Shown in pieces: positions 17,375-25,533 of a stretch of 36,777 bases of DNA. The notes beneath the pieces were generated by a model, which was not told where the DNA came from, searched no databases, and saw only the letters and a list, made by a program, of their open reading frames with translations. A program made the position numbers and the translations under genes. This DNA comes from a beta proteobacterium AAP51. Lineage in GTDB: Bacteria; Pseudomonadota; Gammaproteobacteria; Burkholderiales; Burkholderiaceae_C. The number at the start of each line of letters is the position of its first letter. Position 1 is the first letter of the stretch. The stretch is taken from contig LJHT01000107.1 of assembly GCA_001295905.1 (NCBI GenBank), positions 1 through 36,777 on the forward strand, written 5' to 3'.

Positions 17375-17413
17375 GAAAACGCGGCGCAGCGCCCCTGCGC
17401 CGAGGGCCCGGCC

Positions 17414-20080
17414 TCAGCGCTTGCGCTGCACCAGCTTGACCACCTCCGACCACACATCGGCCAACCCCGCCTGCGGCAGGAAGTAGGCGTCAACCGCGCG
17501 CACGCCCTCGGTCGGAATCTTGACGACGAACTGCCCCTGGCGCAGTTTGCCCGGCACATAGTCCCAGTCGGGCTTCGCGGCAGTACCGCGGTTCAGGCGC
17601 ACGACGACCTGCCCCTTGGCCGGCTTGCCGGTCTCAGCCTCGCTGACGGCGCCCGCAGCGCGGCCGTCGCCAGCCACGAAACGGTCGAAGCGCACCGTCT
17701 TGCCCGTCACCACCTGCATCTGCACGCCGCCTAGCAGGTCCACCTTGTGTCGTGGCGAATCGAAAGGGTCTTCGATCCAGGCGACGCACCCCACCTCGTT
17801 GGGGCGGCGCAGCGCTTCCTTGACGACGCCGATGCGCTCCTTCGCGATCGAGCCGTTGTTCAAGTTGTCGGGCGCAAACTCGAACATCATCGCCACCTTG
17901 CGCGTCTCGCCGGGGTCGAGCATGAGCCACCGGTGGGCGATGTAGGTGCGGTAAGCCGGGTTGGTATGGCCGGGGCGCAAGAAGACGCGGGCGCGCGCTG
18001 GGTAGGGGTTGCCGACTTCGATCTCGGTCCACTCGCGCGAGGGCGTGGAGGTGGCCGAGATGAAACGGTCGTAGTTGCTCTGCGCCACGTTGTTGAACTC
18101 CGTCAGCTCCACGACCGGCGTGGCCGGCGGCGCGGCGGGCGTCTGGTACAGCGGGATGCGCACCACGACGCAGTAATGCCCGTCGGAGGGCGGCACCCAA
18201 TTGGCCGTGAACTCGACCGTGGTGTTGGCAGCAACGTCGCGCACATCGGTGCCGATGAAGGCCTCGGGCGTGCCGCCCACGTTGTAGTTCTTGACATAGA
18301 AATTCACGCGCACCTGCGGCGCATCCAGCTGCCCGCCGTTGCGCACCTTGGCGACCACCTGGTTGCTGTTGCCCACCCAGGGCACGTTGAACCATGAAGC
18401 ATCCATCGCGTTGCGGGCATTGCGCACCTCGATGTCGGGGCTTTGCCAGGGCCGGTCGGGCGAGGCCGGCCAGGGCCTTATCGACGGGTCAGGCTTGCCG
18501 ATGACGCCATAGCGGATGCGCAGCTCGGCGCGATCGGCGTGGATGGCCTGCACGTCAACGCGGAAGTCGGAGGGGAAGGTCGGGTCCGTGTAGTCGGTCT
18601 CGCGGTAGTCCTCGCCCGCCGACAGCGCTTCGCCATGCGGCGTGCTGTCAGGCGGCAGCAACAGGATGGCGGGGCGCGCGAACGGCGCGATGTAGGGCGG
18701 CGAGATCACGTCGGTGCCCAGCACCACGCCGTCTTCGGGCAGCGCGCGGTCGCCGATCTGCGCCGCTTGACCGCGGCGGAACTCGAAGTAGTAGTTCCAG
18801 CCGTCGGCGATGCGCACCTCGACCGCGCTCGAGCGCCCCATCGGCGGTGCGCCCGCCTCAATGGCATGCAAGGTGACGTTGGTGTCTACGTTGCCGGCCA
18901 GCGCCCTGAAGTCGAAACTGCGTATCCAGGCGGCATCCACCCAGCCCAGCATCGCCTTGTGCGCCACCGACAGGTGCGGCAGCGGGTCGTCCCAGTGCAT
19001 CAGCTCCCACGAGCCCGGGTTGCGCCCAGCCACCGTGGGCGAGTACTGGTCGCCCAGGCCCAGGTTGTGGCCCAGCTCGTGCGAGAAGGTGTCGTAGATC
19101 TCGCGGTCGCCCGCCACGCCCCATTCGTTGGGCATGGAAATGATGGCCAGCGACCGGTTGCCTTCGGCCGTCGTGTAGGTGCCGCCCCAGGCGTAGGGCC
19201 AGGCGCGCCGCACCGGCGGGCCGTCCACCTGCTGCATCACCATCGCCACGGTGTCGAACTGGGTGAAGTCCACCGCGCCGTCGGCGGCGGTGATGGCGGC
19301 CTGGTCGTAGCCGCCCAGCGGCGCGCCGTCGTCGTTGAGGTAATTGCTGAAGGCGCCGGGCAGGTTGAACGGGCCGAAGACCTGGGCGCTGATGTCGAAG
19401 CGGTTGAGCGACATCTCCTGGAACAGCAGGCGCACGCTGCGCGTGACGCCGCCATCGACGGCCCCGTTGAAGACCTCGTTGATCCAGCGGTCGCGGTGGC
19501 CTTGCAGCGTGGCGGCGTCGGTCGTGTAGCGCTGGTCTGTCGAGTCCACCAGGATGATGGCGATGCGGCGCGTGCCGGTTGCCGGCATCACGTTCACGTT
19601 CTGCGGCCCGGCCGGCCCGCCGCCCCAGGCAGCGCCGGCGGCATAGGGCGGCGCCGTGTCGCCGGTGAACCAGAAACTGGGGCCGGCGTCGTCATCGCGC
19701 CATAGCGCATTCACCTCGAAGCTGGCCGAGCCCAGCAACAGGCCGGTGGTGGCCTGCCGCGCCTCTAGCGTGAACCAGCCCGGATGCGCGCCCACCAGCA
19801 GCATCAGGTGCGGCCGTTTCGGGTTGAAGGTGCGGTCGCGCGAGGGCGAGATCAACCCGCCCTTGATGCCCTCTGCGATAGAAAAACGTACATCGTCCCA
19901 GCGCAGCCGCGGCGCCAACGTGACCGGAATGCGATGCCACGAGCCCACGAAACGCGGGCCGCGCGGCATCTTGAATTGCACCTTGGCGCGGGGGGGCCGA
20001 GGCTTCTGGGGCTTGATCAGCTTTGTGGGCTTGGTGGGCTTGGTGAGCTTGACCGACTCTTTCGAAAGGCGGGTGACCAT
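17414..20080 (-). CDS. Large M6-like zinc metalloprotease with CARDB-like domain
   Basis: 888-aa protein. A Lys/Pro/Thr repeat tail (11-28) precedes a beta-rich region. The metalloprotease domain (about 170-400) has HELGHNLGLGDQY (334-346) and a Met-turn-like ELMHWDDP (359-366), as in M6 immune-inhibitor-type proteases. Residues about 555-660 resemble a CARDB adhesion-type domain (NQVVAKVRNGGQLDAPQVR). The C-terminal part is unassigned. No signal peptide is visible, which is odd for this secreted family; an unrecognised export route or cytoplasmic location is possible. ATG 20080 is chosen: AGGAG lies eight bases upstream, while the GTG at 20086 would be too close. It heads a minus-strand trio with the cNMP/CPBP protease (39-bp gap) and glycosyltransferase. 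Confidence 0.85.
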   Translation of the reverse strand: MVTRLSKESVKLTKPTKPTKLIKPQKPRPPRAKVQFKMPRGPRFVGSWHRIPVTLAPRLRWDDVRFSIAEGIKGGLISPSRDRTFNPKRPHLMLLVGAHPGWFTLEARQATTGLLLGSASFEVNALWRDDDAGPSFWFTGDTAPPYAAGAAWGGGPAGPQNVNVMPATGTRRIAIILVDSTDQRYTTDAATLQGHRDRWINEVFNGAVDGGVTRSVRLLFQEMSLNRFDISAQVFGPFNLPGAFSNYLNDDGAPLGGYDQAAITAADGAVDFTQFDTVAMVMQQVDGPPVRRAWPYAWGGTYTTAEGNRSLAIISMPNEWGVAGDREIYDTFSHELGHNLGLGDQYSPTVAGRNPGSWELMHWDDPLPHLSVAHKAMLGWVDAAWIRSFDFRALAGNVDTNVTLHAIEAGAPPMGRSSAVEVRIADGWNYYFEFRRGQAAQIGDRALPEDGVVLGTDVISPPYIAPFARPAILLLPPDSTPHGEALSAGEDYRETDYTDPTFPSDFRVDVQAIHADRAELRIRYGVIGKPDPSIRPWPASPDRPWQSPDIEVRNARNAMDASWFNVPWVGNSNQVVAKVRNGGQLDAPQVRVNFYVKNYNVGGTPEAFIGTDVRDVAANTTVEFTANWVPPSDGHYCVVVRIPLYQTPAAPPATPVVELTEFNNVAQSNYDRFISATSTPSREWTEIEVGNPYPARARVFLRPGHTNPAYRTYIAHRWLMLDPGETRKVAMMFEFAPDNLNNGSIAKERIGVVKEALRRPNEVGCVAWIEDPFDSPRHKVDLLGGVQMQVVTGKTVRFDRFVAGDGRAAGAVSEAETGKPAKGQVVVRLNRGTAAKPDWDYVPGKLRQGQFVVKIPTEGVRAVDAYFLPQAGLADVWSEVVKLVQRKR
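19997..20050 (-). repeat. Six 9-bp repeats encoding a Lys-Pro-Thr tail
   Basis: Six 9-bp units related to AAGCCCACC encode KLT, KPT, KPT, KLI, KPQ, KPR at residues 11-28 of the metalloprotease. The strongly basic tail replaces where a signal peptide would be expected. Unit number can vary without frameshift. Confidence 0.75.
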
Positions 20081-20196
20081 GAACACGTCTCCTGCGCCAG
20101 CCTGCCCAGCGCGGCCACGAGCTTCGGCCGATGACGGCAGCCCATCAATCCCAATGTTGCCGGCTCGGTGGGGCCTAGGGGGGAGGGCCGGCGCCG

Positions 20197-20304
20197 ATGC
20201 GCCGTCAAGCCGCCATTCTGGTGACCGGCGCCACGGGCTTTGACGGCTAGGCGTTGGTGGCCGAACTCCGCGGGGAGAAGCGCCTACCGCGGGCGCTGGC
20301 GTGA
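20197..20304 (+). pseudogene. Remnant of NAD(P)-binding SDR/epimerase N-terminus
   Basis: Reading from ATG 20197 gives MRRQAAILVTGATGFDG, an amber stop at 20248, then ALVAELRGEKRLPRALA and TGA at 20302. This is the first beta strand and TGxxGxxG nucleotide-binding loop of an extended SDR (normally ILVTGATGFIG-x-x-LVxEL), with Asp for Ile and a stop in the loop. Nothing after about 20285 matches the family. It is a decayed, truncated copy, abutting another truncated gene. Confidence 0.6.
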
Positions 20305-20966
20305 ACGTGCGTTATCAGTGGACGCAGGTGAGCGGCACACCGCTCACGATCTCTCGTCCCGGCGAGCGTGTCGCCGTGCTCGCCCTGGGCGCCGGAGCAC
20401 GTGGCGTCGGCTCTGCCACCGTGAGGCTCACCGTGCGGACAGACGGCACAGACCAGGCCGAAAGCGCCGACTTCGTGCTGCGAACGGTGGCAGACACCTC
20501 CGGCGCCTGGATCAGCCGGCTGCGCCTTCCCATGAACCTGGAAGATTGGTTTTCCTTCCCGAAGGAATTCTGGAGCGGCCCGGAGGTCGGCGTGTTGAGC
20601 GCAACCCAGCCGGCGGACCGCCTCCGTCTCAACTACGTGGAAGCCGCCGACCCGGCGCACCCCAACGGCAACTGGAGCCTCGATCTGCGAAGCGCCGACG
20701 GTCAGCCGCTGAAAGCGGGCACCTATGCCAACGTCTACAGCAGCTGGTGGTTCCAGCGCCCACCCGGCGTGCCGACGCTGGACCTGGTGAGCGGCGCCGT
20801 GCAACCGTCGTCTGTACAAGGGCAGTTCATGATCCACGAACTGGTTGCGGACGACGCAGGCCGTATCACCAAGCTGGCGCTGGATTTCACCTCGCCGCAA
20901 GGCAGCGGCCCGGTGCAGGCGAGTGGCTCGGTACGCATCAACAGCACCGTGGCTCTGCCCCCATGA
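20301..20966 (+). CDS. Truncated PKD-like/beta-rich surface protein fragment
   Basis: 221-aa ORF. The frame opens after a stop at 20241 and the first start is GTG 20301 without a ribosome site. The first residues, VRYQWTQVSGTPLTIS, enter in the middle of a PKD/cadherin-like domain (strand normally preceded by a DGSGSxDPDG segment), so the 5' part is missing. Residues about 70-221 form a second module (WSLDLRSADGQPLKAGTYAN, then GQFMIHELVADDAGRITKLALDF, ending GSVRINST), which I recall from secreted PKD proteins but cannot name. No signal peptide remains. Probably the C-terminal remnant of a surface protein whose front was lost at the junction near 20290; possibly not expressed. Confidence 0.6.
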   Translation: MNVRYQWTQVSGTPLTISRPGERVAVLALGAGARGVGSATVRLTVRTDGTDQAESADFVLRTVADTSGAWISRLRLPMNLEDWFSFPKEFWSGPEVGVLSATQPADRLRLNYVEAADPAHPNGNWSLDLRSADGQPLKAGTYANVYSSWWFQRPPGVPTLDLVSGAVQPSSVQGQFMIHELVADDAGRITKLALDFTSPQGSGPVQASGSVRINSTVALPP

Positions 20967-21104
20967 GGCCAGCCGTCTGTTGGCGTCGCAGGCCGAACTG
21001 GCGCTGACCGCCATCAAGCAGCTATTGACCGCGCCCTCTCCTCAGCGCGCCCCTGCGCGGCGAGCAAAGGGTCACTGCTGCTTGCGTGGCAGCATCCCCA
21101 AGCC
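20967..21104. other. Spacer with possible coding remnant
   Basis: 138 bp between the PKD fragment and the convergent alcohol dehydrogenase. Read from 20965 on the + strand it gives EASRLLASQAELALTAIKQL, a helix-like, non-random peptide that may be the end of another decayed gene. No terminator hairpin with a T-run was seen. Confidence 0.3.
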
Positions 21105-22214
21105 CTAAGCCATGGCGGTGGGCACCGACTCCTCAGCCAGAGACGCCATGTCGATGACGTAGCGGAAGCGAACTTCACCTTGCTCGATGCGTGTGTAGGC
21201 TTCGTTCAGGTCCTGGATGCGCAGCATCTCGATGTCCGGCCCGATGCCATGCTGGGCGCAGAAGTCGATCACCTCCTGGGTCTCGGCGATGCTTCCGATC
21301 AGCGAGCCCGAGACGCTTCGGCGGTGAAAGGCGACTTGCTGGTTGTTCACGGGCTCCATGACCTCCAGCGCACCCACCACCACCAGCGTGCAGTCGCGCT
21401 TCAGCAAGGGCAGGTAGGGGTTCAGGTCGTGCCGCTGCGGCACCGTGGACAACACGAAGTCGAAGCTGGATGCGTGGGCCTGCAAGGCCTTTGCATTGCC
21501 CTCCAGCACGGCGTTGACGCCCAGCTTCTTCGCTTCCGCGAGCTTGGCCTCGGTGCTGGTGAACACGACCACCTTCGCGCCCATGGCCCGTGCCAGCTTG
21601 ATGGCCATGTGGCCCAGCCCACCGAACCCGATGATGCCGACCTTGTGGCCCGCCTGGACCCCCCAGTGCTTCATGGGTGAGTAGGTGGTGACGCCCGCGC
21701 ACAGGATGGGCGCTGCGACCTCGGGCTTCAGCGCGGCGGGAATCCTGATCAGGAAGTCGTCCCTCACTACGAGCACGTCGGAGTAGCCGCCGTAGGTGTT
21801 GTCGCGTCCGTAGGCGTTGAGGCCGCCTGGCGCCAGCTTGGCGGGCACCATGGGCCCGTTGTAGGTGGCCAGCCAGCTGTTCGGACCTTCGCAGTAATTC
21901 TGCAGGCCCAGCTTGCACGGCTCGCAGTGACGGCAGCTGTCGATCATGCACCCCACGCCCACGATGTCACCCACCGCGTGCGTCGTCACACCGGCGCCGA
22001 TGTGCGTCACGCGGCCTACCACCTCGTGCCCCGGCACGCACGGGTACACGGTGTTCAGCCACTCGTTCTTGGCCTGGTGGATGTCGGAGTGGCAGACGCC
22101 GCAGAACAGCACCTGAATCTGCACGTCACTCTCGCGGGGCTCGCTGCGTTCGAAGGCGAAGGCGCGCAGGCGGCTTTGCGGGCCATGGGCGGCATAGCCG
22201 CGGGCTGAAATCAT
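21105..22214 (-). CDS. Zinc-dependent alcohol/aldehyde dehydrogenase, YahK/CAD type
   Basis: 369-aa cytoplasmic medium-chain dehydrogenase that reduces aldehydes with NADPH in its family (E. coli YahK, plant CAD). Catalytic zinc: CGVCHSD (38-44, C41), GHE (63-65) and the later LCAGVTTYSP cysteine. Structural zinc: C94, C97, C100, C108 in CRHCEPCKLGLQNYC. Rossmann motif GFGGLGHMAIKLARAMG. Close line-by-line resemblance to YahK, including ETQEVIDFCAQHGI. ATG 22214 is preceded by AAAGGA six bases upstream; an upstream in-frame start at 22247 is discarded. Last gene of a minus-strand run after katE and a small membrane protein, suggesting a role in oxidative or carbonyl stress (inference). Confidence 0.93.
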   Translation of the reverse strand: MISARGYAAHGPQSRLRAFAFERSEPRESDVQIQVLFCGVCHSDIHQAKNEWLNTVYPCVPGHEVVGRVTHIGAGVTTHAVGDIVGVGCMIDSCRHCEPCKLGLQNYCEGPNSWLATYNGPMVPAKLAPGGLNAYGRDNTYGGYSDVLVVRDDFLIRIPAALKPEVAAPILCAGVTTYSPMKHWGVQAGHKVGIIGFGGLGHMAIKLARAMGAKVVVFTSTEAKLAEAKKLGVNAVLEGNAKALQAHASSFDFVLSTVPQRHDLNPYLPLLKRDCTLVVVGALEVMEPVNNQQVAFHRRSVSGSLIGSIAETQEVIDFCAQHGIGPDIEMLRIQDLNEAYTRIEQGEVRFRYVIDMASLAEESVPTAMA

Positions 22215-22320
22215 CAGAGTTCCTTTCGGGAAAGCGAAGGCGCTCACGGCGCTTGGACCAAATGCTCGCCATCAGTAATGCGGCGGAGGCGGGAAAGCAA
22301 ACGCGGGGATTCAGCCGTTG

Positions 22321-22488
22321 TCAGGCGCGAGGGTCATCCGCGGCAGGTGGCTCGTGGTGGGCCTTGGCTGCGGCCGAGCGATGGTGTTCCTTGCGGGCGA
22401 TCTTCGCCCGGCGGTACTGCCAGATTCCGAAGGCGATAGCCAGGATGAAAGTGACCGAGAAAAGAACAGGGGTGATGGCAAATTCCAT
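22321..22488 (-). CDS. 55-aa single-pass membrane protein
   Basis: A small ORF not overlapping any larger gene, between katE and the alcohol dehydrogenase. MEFAITPVLFSVTFILAIAF is a periplasmic-short N-terminus plus one membrane helix (about 4-22). It is followed by WQYRRAKIARKEHHRS and a His/Ala/Pro-rich cytoplasmic tail ending in DDPRA. ATG 22488 has CAGGA about eight bases upstream. The basic residues directly after the helix obey the positive-inside rule with the C-terminus in the cytoplasm. It starts 60 bp after the katE stop and ends 106 bp before the dehydrogenase start, all co-directional. Function unknown. Confidence 0.6.
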   Translation of the reverse strand: MEFAITPVLFSVTFILAIAFGIWQYRRAKIARKEHHRSAAAKAHHEPPAADDPRA

Positions 22489-22548
22489 GGCGAATCCTGA
22501 GTTGATGAAAGGGCACGTTCGAACGTGGGCGCCGTGCGATGGCCCGGC

Positions 22549-24861
22549 TCAGCGCACCAATGCGCCAGCCTCGCGTTCTGGATGACGGTGCCTGCCCAGC
22601 GCGGTGATGAAGTCGGCCGCGGCACCCTCGGCTTGGGCGGGTGTGCCGAGAAGGATGCCGGGGTCGGGCTCACCGTTCGGCAGCGACCGCACGGCGCCCG
22701 CCCGCTCGAGCAGCGCGCCCGAGGCGCCGATGGCGAGCAAGGTCTTGCCATGCCGGAACTGAGCGGCGATGAAGTCCATCACTTCCACACAGCCGCCGAG
22801 TGTCTTCACGCCGGCAGCGCCGTCGGGCAGGACGACGCCGTCGAAGAGCACAGGCGCCGAGTTCTCCAACGTGCCGGTGGCCTGGAAGGGTTCACCCTTG
22901 GCGGGCTTCACCATACCCAGGCGGGGTGCGATGAGGTGCACCGTGGCACCCGCCGCCCGCAGCGCCGCTTGAACGGCTGCGGTCGATGGGCCGTCCACGC
23001 CATCGGCCACCAGGATGGCAACGCTGCGTGAACGAATGCCCCCGTCGCCCGGCAGCGCCATCAAGGACAGGGCCGCCGACGTGGCGACTTCTGGCTTGGC
23101 GGGACGTGCCAGCACCTTGGGTATGGCCGGGGGGACTTCGATACCCAGCCCCGCCGCCACGGCCGCTGCCAGTTCGGCAGAGACATTGACCAGCGACGAC
23201 ACCATGCGTTCCCGGATCGCCGGCACCGTCAGCTTGCTCAGCTCGAAGCGGAAGCCGCCTGCTATGTGCGCCTTCTCGACCGGGGTCTGGCTGTCGTAGA
23301 ACAAGCTGGCCTGCGTGTAATGGTCGGCGAACTTCTCCGGCTTGCCACGCAGCTTCTCACCTTCCACCGGCTGCGGGAACGAGACGAATCCGGCTGCGCC
23401 CGCCTGGAAGGGGCAGCCCCCGCCCAGCGAGTTGGGTTCGTAGGCGACACGGCCCCGTGGAATGGCCTGCCGATGCAGGCCGTCGCGCTGGTTGTTGTGC
23501 ACCGGGGCCAAGGGCGCGTTGATCGGAATTTCGTGGAAGTTGGCGCCGCCCAGCCGCGTGATCTGCGTGTCGAGGTAGGAGTGGATGCGGCCGGCCAGCA
23601 AGGGGTCGTTGCTGAAGTCGATGCCCGGAACGACATGGGCGGTGCAGAAAGCCACCTGCTCGGTCTCGGCAAAGAAGTTGTCCGGGTTGCGGTTGAGCAC
23701 CATGCGGCCCACCGGCGTCACCGGCACCAGCTCTTCGGGGATCAGCTTGGTGGCGTCGAGCACGTCGAAGCTGAAGCCTTCGGCCTGGGCCTCGGTGAAG
23801 ACCTGCAGCCCCAGTTCCCACTCGGGGTACTCGCCTGACTCGATGGCTTCCCACAGATCGCGCCGGTGGAAGTCTGGGTCCGCGCCGGAGATCTTCACGG
23901 CCTCGTCCCACACCAGGGAATGCGTGCCGAGCTTGGGCTTCCAGTGAAACTTGACGAAGTGCGACTCGCCCTTTGCGTTGACAAGCCGGTAGGTGTGCAC
24001 CCCGAAGCCTTGCATCATGCGCAAGCTGCGCGGAATGCCGCGGTCGGACATCACCCACATCAGCGTGTGCGTGCTTTCGGGCATCAGCGAGACGAAGTCC
24101 CAGAAGGTGTCGTGCGCCGAAGCCGCCTGCGGCATGCCGTTGTGGGGTTCGGGCTTGACCGCATGCACGAGGTCGGGGAACTTCATCGCATCCTGGACGA
24201 AGAACACCGGGATGTTGTTGCCCACGAGGTCCCAGTTGCCTTCATCGGTGTAGAACTTGACGGCGAAGCCGCGGATGTCGCGCGCCGTGTCCGACGAGCC
24301 GCGTTCACCGGCCACCGTGGAGAAGCGGGTGAACACCGGCGTGATCTTTCCGGCCGCCTGGAAAGGCGCAGCGCGCGTCAACTCGGTCAGCGGCGCGTAG
24401 GCCTCGAAGTAGCCGTGGGCCGCCGACCCGCGGGCGTGCACGATGCGCTCGGGAATGCGTTCGTGGTCGAAGTGGGTGATCTTCTCGCGCAGGATGAAGT
24501 CTTCCAGCAGCGCAGGCCCGCGCAGCCCCGCCTTGAGCGAGCTCTGGTTGTCGCCGATGGCCACGCCGTGGTTCGTGGTCAGCGCCTGGCCGGAGCCGTT
24601 TGCACGCACGCGGTCGAGCGCATCCGCCTTGGGCGACGCGTTCACTTCGCTCAGCGTGCTGGCCATCGCGGTAGGCGTAGGGCTGGGCGTGCGGGCGCCA
24701 CGTGGCGGTGCGATGGCGTTGTCGCGGCCGAATTCCAGCGCCTTGCCGACGTTGTTGGGCATCGCCGCTGCCAGCGCCTGCGCCGCGGCCAACTGCTCCG
24801 CCCTCGGCGCAGTTTCGTGGAGCTTCTTGGTGGCACCCTTGCGCGAAGGACTCGTCTTCAT
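22549..24861 (-). CDS. katE: Large-subunit catalase HPII
   Basis: 770-aa heme catalase (E. coli KatE is 753) that disproportionates hydrogen peroxide. A long N-terminal arm precedes the catalase core. The distal His is H142 in RIVHARGSAAHG; GVHTYRLVNAKGESHFVKFHW is conserved; the heme-ligand Tyr is Y429 in HSYLDTQITRLGG. The C-terminal flavodoxin/GATase-like domain of large catalases is present (about 610-760; VAILVADGVDGPS). ATG 24861 is preceded by GAGG and overlaps (ATGA) the stop of a small upstream ORF, implying coupled translation. Downstream are a small membrane protein and an alcohol dehydrogenase. Confidence 0.97.
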   Translation of the reverse strand: MKTSPSRKGATKKLHETAPRAEQLAAAQALAAAMPNNVGKALEFGRDNAIAPPRGARTPSPTPTAMASTLSEVNASPKADALDRVRANGSGQALTTNHGVAIGDNQSSLKAGLRGPALLEDFILREKITHFDHERIPERIVHARGSAAHGYFEAYAPLTELTRAAPFQAAGKITPVFTRFSTVAGERGSSDTARDIRGFAVKFYTDEGNWDLVGNNIPVFFVQDAMKFPDLVHAVKPEPHNGMPQAASAHDTFWDFVSLMPESTHTLMWVMSDRGIPRSLRMMQGFGVHTYRLVNAKGESHFVKFHWKPKLGTHSLVWDEAVKISGADPDFHRRDLWEAIESGEYPEWELGLQVFTEAQAEGFSFDVLDATKLIPEELVPVTPVGRMVLNRNPDNFFAETEQVAFCTAHVVPGIDFSNDPLLAGRIHSYLDTQITRLGGANFHEIPINAPLAPVHNNQRDGLHRQAIPRGRVAYEPNSLGGGCPFQAGAAGFVSFPQPVEGEKLRGKPEKFADHYTQASLFYDSQTPVEKAHIAGGFRFELSKLTVPAIRERMVSSLVNVSAELAAAVAAGLGIEVPPAIPKVLARPAKPEVATSAALSLMALPGDGGIRSRSVAILVADGVDGPSTAAVQAALRAAGATVHLIAPRLGMVKPAKGEPFQATGTLENSAPVLFDGVVLPDGAAGVKTLGGCVEVMDFIAAQFRHGKTLLAIGASGALLERAGAVRSLPNGEPDPGILLGTPAQAEGAAADFITALGRHRHPEREAGALVR

Positions 24862-25049
24862 CGGGGACCTCGGGGCGCCGGGCCGATGCAGCTCCGCGCA
24901 TGCCACGCCCAAGGCTGGGCCTGCGGCGAACTCGGCGGTGAGCTGCCGCGCCGGGCAGCCCAGGCGTTGGACATGTCGGGCTCGAGGTCGCGTCCGTCGC
25001 GATCATCACGGACGCCCTTGTGCGGCGAAGAGGTCTTGTTGATGGTCAT
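24858..25049 (-). CDS. Small hydrophilic ORF overlapping katE start
   Basis: 63-aa ORF starting MTINKTSSPHKGVRDDRDGR, strongly charged at first, then Pro/Ser/Ala-rich. No recognised domain. In favour of being real: AAGGA seven bases upstream of ATG 25049, and a stop codon sharing bases with the katE ATG (ATGA at 24861-24858). Against: the second half has a composition typical of non-coding high-GC frames. It could be a leader ORF coupling katE translation rather than a functional protein. Confidence 0.45.
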   Translation of the reverse strand: MTINKTSSPHKGVRDDRDGRDLEPDMSNAWAARRGSSPPSSPQAQPWAWHARSCIGPAPRGPR

Positions 25050-25246
25050 GTCGAGTCCTTGGAAAGAGGGGTGCGCGGGATGTGCATTCCACGCACGGTG
25101 AGTACGATCAAGCTGAAAAACAGGTTGGAAATGCGCAGGAGCAGCAAGATCAGTGACAGCACAGATCTGGGCACCCGGCTGCGCTTGGCCTGGTCAATGG
25201 CTGCACCGTAGAGGCCCCAGGACAGGAGGTCTGTGCCCTGCCGCAC
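25046..25246 (-). CDS. Possible small hydrophobic ORF upstream of the katE leader ORF
   Basis: 66-aa ORF from GTG 25246 whose TGA overlaps the next start as ATGA (25049-25046). The middle, SVLSLILLLLRISNLFFSLI, looks like a membrane helix, which is unusual for random high-GC sequence. No ribosome site at the GTG and no homologue recognised. It may be real with a different start, or this stretch may just be the katE promoter region. Confidence 0.25.
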   Translation of the reverse strand: MRQGTDLLSWGLYGAAIDQAKRSRVPRSVLSLILLLLRISNLFFSLIVLTVRGMHIPRTPLSKDST

Positions 25247-25533
25247 GCGGGTGCGTGCACTTCATGGTCGATCGGGGTTCGGCATCCGCCCTCGCCATGA
25301 AGTCGTGCGATTGAAAGCTCGCCATGCTGCCGCCGACGGCCGCTCTTGAGACAGCCGAGCGTCGGCGATGGGTCAGGGAGGTGCACCGGTGATCCGCCTT
25401 GTGCACGTGCAAGGGGCCGGTTTCGAGCCGGCAGCGAAAATCAACGCATGCCCTCATTCATCGCCCCGCGTCGTCCTCTCTTCCGTCCGCTCGGCGGGGC
25501 GAGGATGGCGCAAGACCTCTACGCTGCGCCCGC
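25247..25533. other. Intergenic region between katE cluster and GIY-YIG gene
   Basis: 287 bp between divergent units. It must hold the GIY-YIG gene promoter and perhaps the katE cluster promoter. An inverted repeat GCCGG-TTTCGAG-CCGGC lies near 25420-25436. I looked for a tRNA T-arm here (GGTTTCGAGCC) and found no cloverleaf. No confident promoter boxes. Confidence 0.3.

Noticed and set aside
25411..25440. Possible tRNA T-arm (GGTTTCGAGCC)
   Set aside because: No acceptor or anticodon stem could be paired around it; it is a short inverted repeat only.
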